This document shows positions 12,815-13,527 of a stretch of 13,527 nucleotides of DNA, one piece after another; positions within the stretch are counted from its first letter, which is position 1; every line of letters starts with the position of its first letter. Origin of the DNA: Ruminococcus sp. UBA4385 (lineage in GTDB: Bacteria; Bacillota_A; Clostridia; Oscillospirales; Ruminococcaceae); NCBI GenBank assembly GCA_002391065.1, contig DGRP01000117.1:1-13527 (forward strand). Reading direction: 5' to 3'. A program made the position numbers and the translations under genes. The notes beneath the pieces are model-generated. The model was not told the origin of the DNA, ran no database searches, and saw only the letters and a list, made by a program, of their open reading frames with translations.

Positions 12815-12940
12815 TTAATCCTGAACGCAACCTAAATCCCAAGGTCCGCAAGATACATCATTTGACGAGCAAGAAGTTGCAATTACATCTTCCGATGCAA
12901 ATTTGATCACTTCAAGCTCTACAGAAGTGTATTTCTCCAT
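12815..12940 (-). CDS. RiPP precursor peptide (41 aa, Cys-rich)
   Basis: The peptide starts MEKYTSVELEVIKFASEDVI and ends with the core ATSCSSNDVSCGPWDLGCVQD (written here in two parts across the A20/A21 boundary). The leader pattern, an aromatic residue then xELEVIxFxxEDVIxTS, is typical of clostridial radical-SAM-modified peptides. The core has three cysteines, C24, C31 and C38, with exactly six residues between each pair, plus serines at 23, 25, 26 and 30. It has a GAGGTG ribosome site about 6 nt before the ATG. The gene lies directly upstream of a radical SAM/SPASM maturase, with a hairpin between, which makes it the obvious substrate. It starts 44 bp after the stop of the preceding gene and no clear promoter is seen in that gap. 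The mature product and its activity are unknown. Confidence 0.88.
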   Translation of the reverse strand: MEKYTSVELEVIKFASEDVIATSCSSNDVSCGPWDLGCVQD

Positions 12941-12984
12941 TCTTTTCACCTCTCTCTACTTCCTTACCAATGTATTCCAATGGT

Positions 12985-13527
12985 TTACAGATCGGCGTAG
13001 TTCACCTGAACCTGCTCACCATAGATTACCTCACCGTCAACAACCATGTAGGTTCTCACAGTTGTGCCGTTTCCGATGTCCTTCAAACGGAAGATCGTGT
13101 ACATATAATCAGCCTCGTTATTAACTGCCTTCTCGGAATCCAGTGTAAGCAGCTCGCCATCGGCAAGCTCATCTCTGCAGGTAAGTACGCCGTACTGAAC
13201 GTCTTCGCCTTCCTTGCAAACAAAGCTTGCACAGAACTGAATTCTTCCCTCTTCGTCATACTTCTCGCTGACTACGATCTCGGAATGAGGTCCGTCAACA
13301 GCTTCCTGTGCTACGAGCTCATCGTAGTTTACAGTGATCTGATCGCCGTATACCTTCTCGCCGTTTACAACGATGTAAGGTCTTGCGATTATGCTGCTTC
13401 CGATGTCCTTTACACGGAAGATCGAAATCGGATAATCACACTCATTCACAACTGCGCCCTCGGTCTCGGTAGTAAGCTCACCGTCGAGTGCTGCATCTCT
13501 GTAGGTTACAACGCCGTAGGTTACGTC
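12985..13527 (-). CDS. C-terminal part of a large repeat-containing protein (partial)
   Basis: The last 180 codons and the TAA stop are present; the frame is open to the window edge, so the gene starts beyond it. Two related modules are visible, at about residues 4-71 and 112-180 of the visible part, with a period near 108 residues. Each runs YGVxTxRD...DGEL, then IFRxKDIG, then a strand with V-V-x-G-E-x-x-Y-G-x-Q, and VNYxxL. Such extracellular beta-rich repeats occur in secreted or cell-surface proteins of Ruminococcus and relatives, so a surface location is plausible but unproven. An internal GTG (13449) could be mistaken for a start. It is followed after 44 bp by the precursor peptide gene on the same strand, so cotranscription is possible. 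Function unknown. Confidence 0.72.
   Translation of the reverse strand, partial: DVTYGVVTYRDAALDGELTTETEGAVVNECDYPISIFRVKDIGSSIIARPYIVVNGEKVYGDQITVNYDELVAQEAVDGPHSEIVVSEKYDEEGRIQFCASFVCKEGEDVQYGVLTCRDELADGELLTLDSEKAVNNEADYMYTIFRLKDIGNGTTVRTYMVVDGEVIYGEQVQVNYADL

Noticed and set aside
12985..13449. Separate 154-residue protein starting at the internal GTG
   Set aside because: The frame is open without a stop to the window edge and the preceding residues continue the same repeat module, so it is the end of a longer protein.

Overview
The window looks like chromosomal DNA of a Gram-positive anaerobe of the Clostridia, most likely Ruminococcus or a close relative. The basis is the block SRP RNA-dnaX-ybaB/ebfC-recR, strong sigma-A type promoters (TTGACA/TATAAT with 17 bp spacers), purine-rich Shine-Dalgarno sites, a radical-SAM peptide cluster of a kind common in gut Clostridia, and a repeat-bearing probable surface protein. 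The assignment rests on protein character and gene order only; no search was run.

Positions 1-1730: a tRNA-Leu(CAA) gene on the minus strand has its own promoter and is followed by a tandem palindromic 15-mer. Divergent from it is a two-gene operon encoding a stand-alone CheY-type receiver and a protein that joins MshEN-like repeats to a CheX/CheC-type phosphatase domain. A terminator ends it.

Positions 1740-4683: the housekeeping block. An SRP RNA gene has its own promoter and is followed by dnaX (GTG start), the nucleoid protein gene ybaB/ebfC, and recR, closed by a hairpin shared with the convergent operon.

Positions 4684-7575: a minus-strand operon of a five-helix DUF3592-like membrane protein, a CPBP-type membrane protein with degraded catalytic motifs, and tadA, whose ATG overlaps the upstream stop as ATGA. 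A divergent promoter pair separates it from a small orphan gene (7656-7955).

Positions 7960-10310: a MATE-family transporter fused to an RsbW/SpoIIAB-like ATPase domain, then three and a bit tandem copies of a 95/116 bp element with nested inverted repeats that fold into a cloverleaf. No protein gene is seen from 9758 to 10374.

Positions 10270-13527 (minus strand) hold the most interesting system, a compact RiPP-type locus. In transcription order it has the C-terminal part of a repeat-containing protein, a 41-residue precursor with three cysteines spaced C-x6-C-x6-C, an attenuator-like hairpin, a radical SAM/SPASM maturase, an HPr-kinase-like protein, a PqqD-like carrier, a 19-codon ORF that may be the stub of an S24/S26-type peptidase gene, and a terminator. 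PqqD would present the leader to the SPASM enzyme, which would modify the cysteine-rich core; the kinase-like protein could add a second modification. No transporter or intact protease is seen inside the locus, though the MATE-ATPase fusion lies about 600 bp beyond it.
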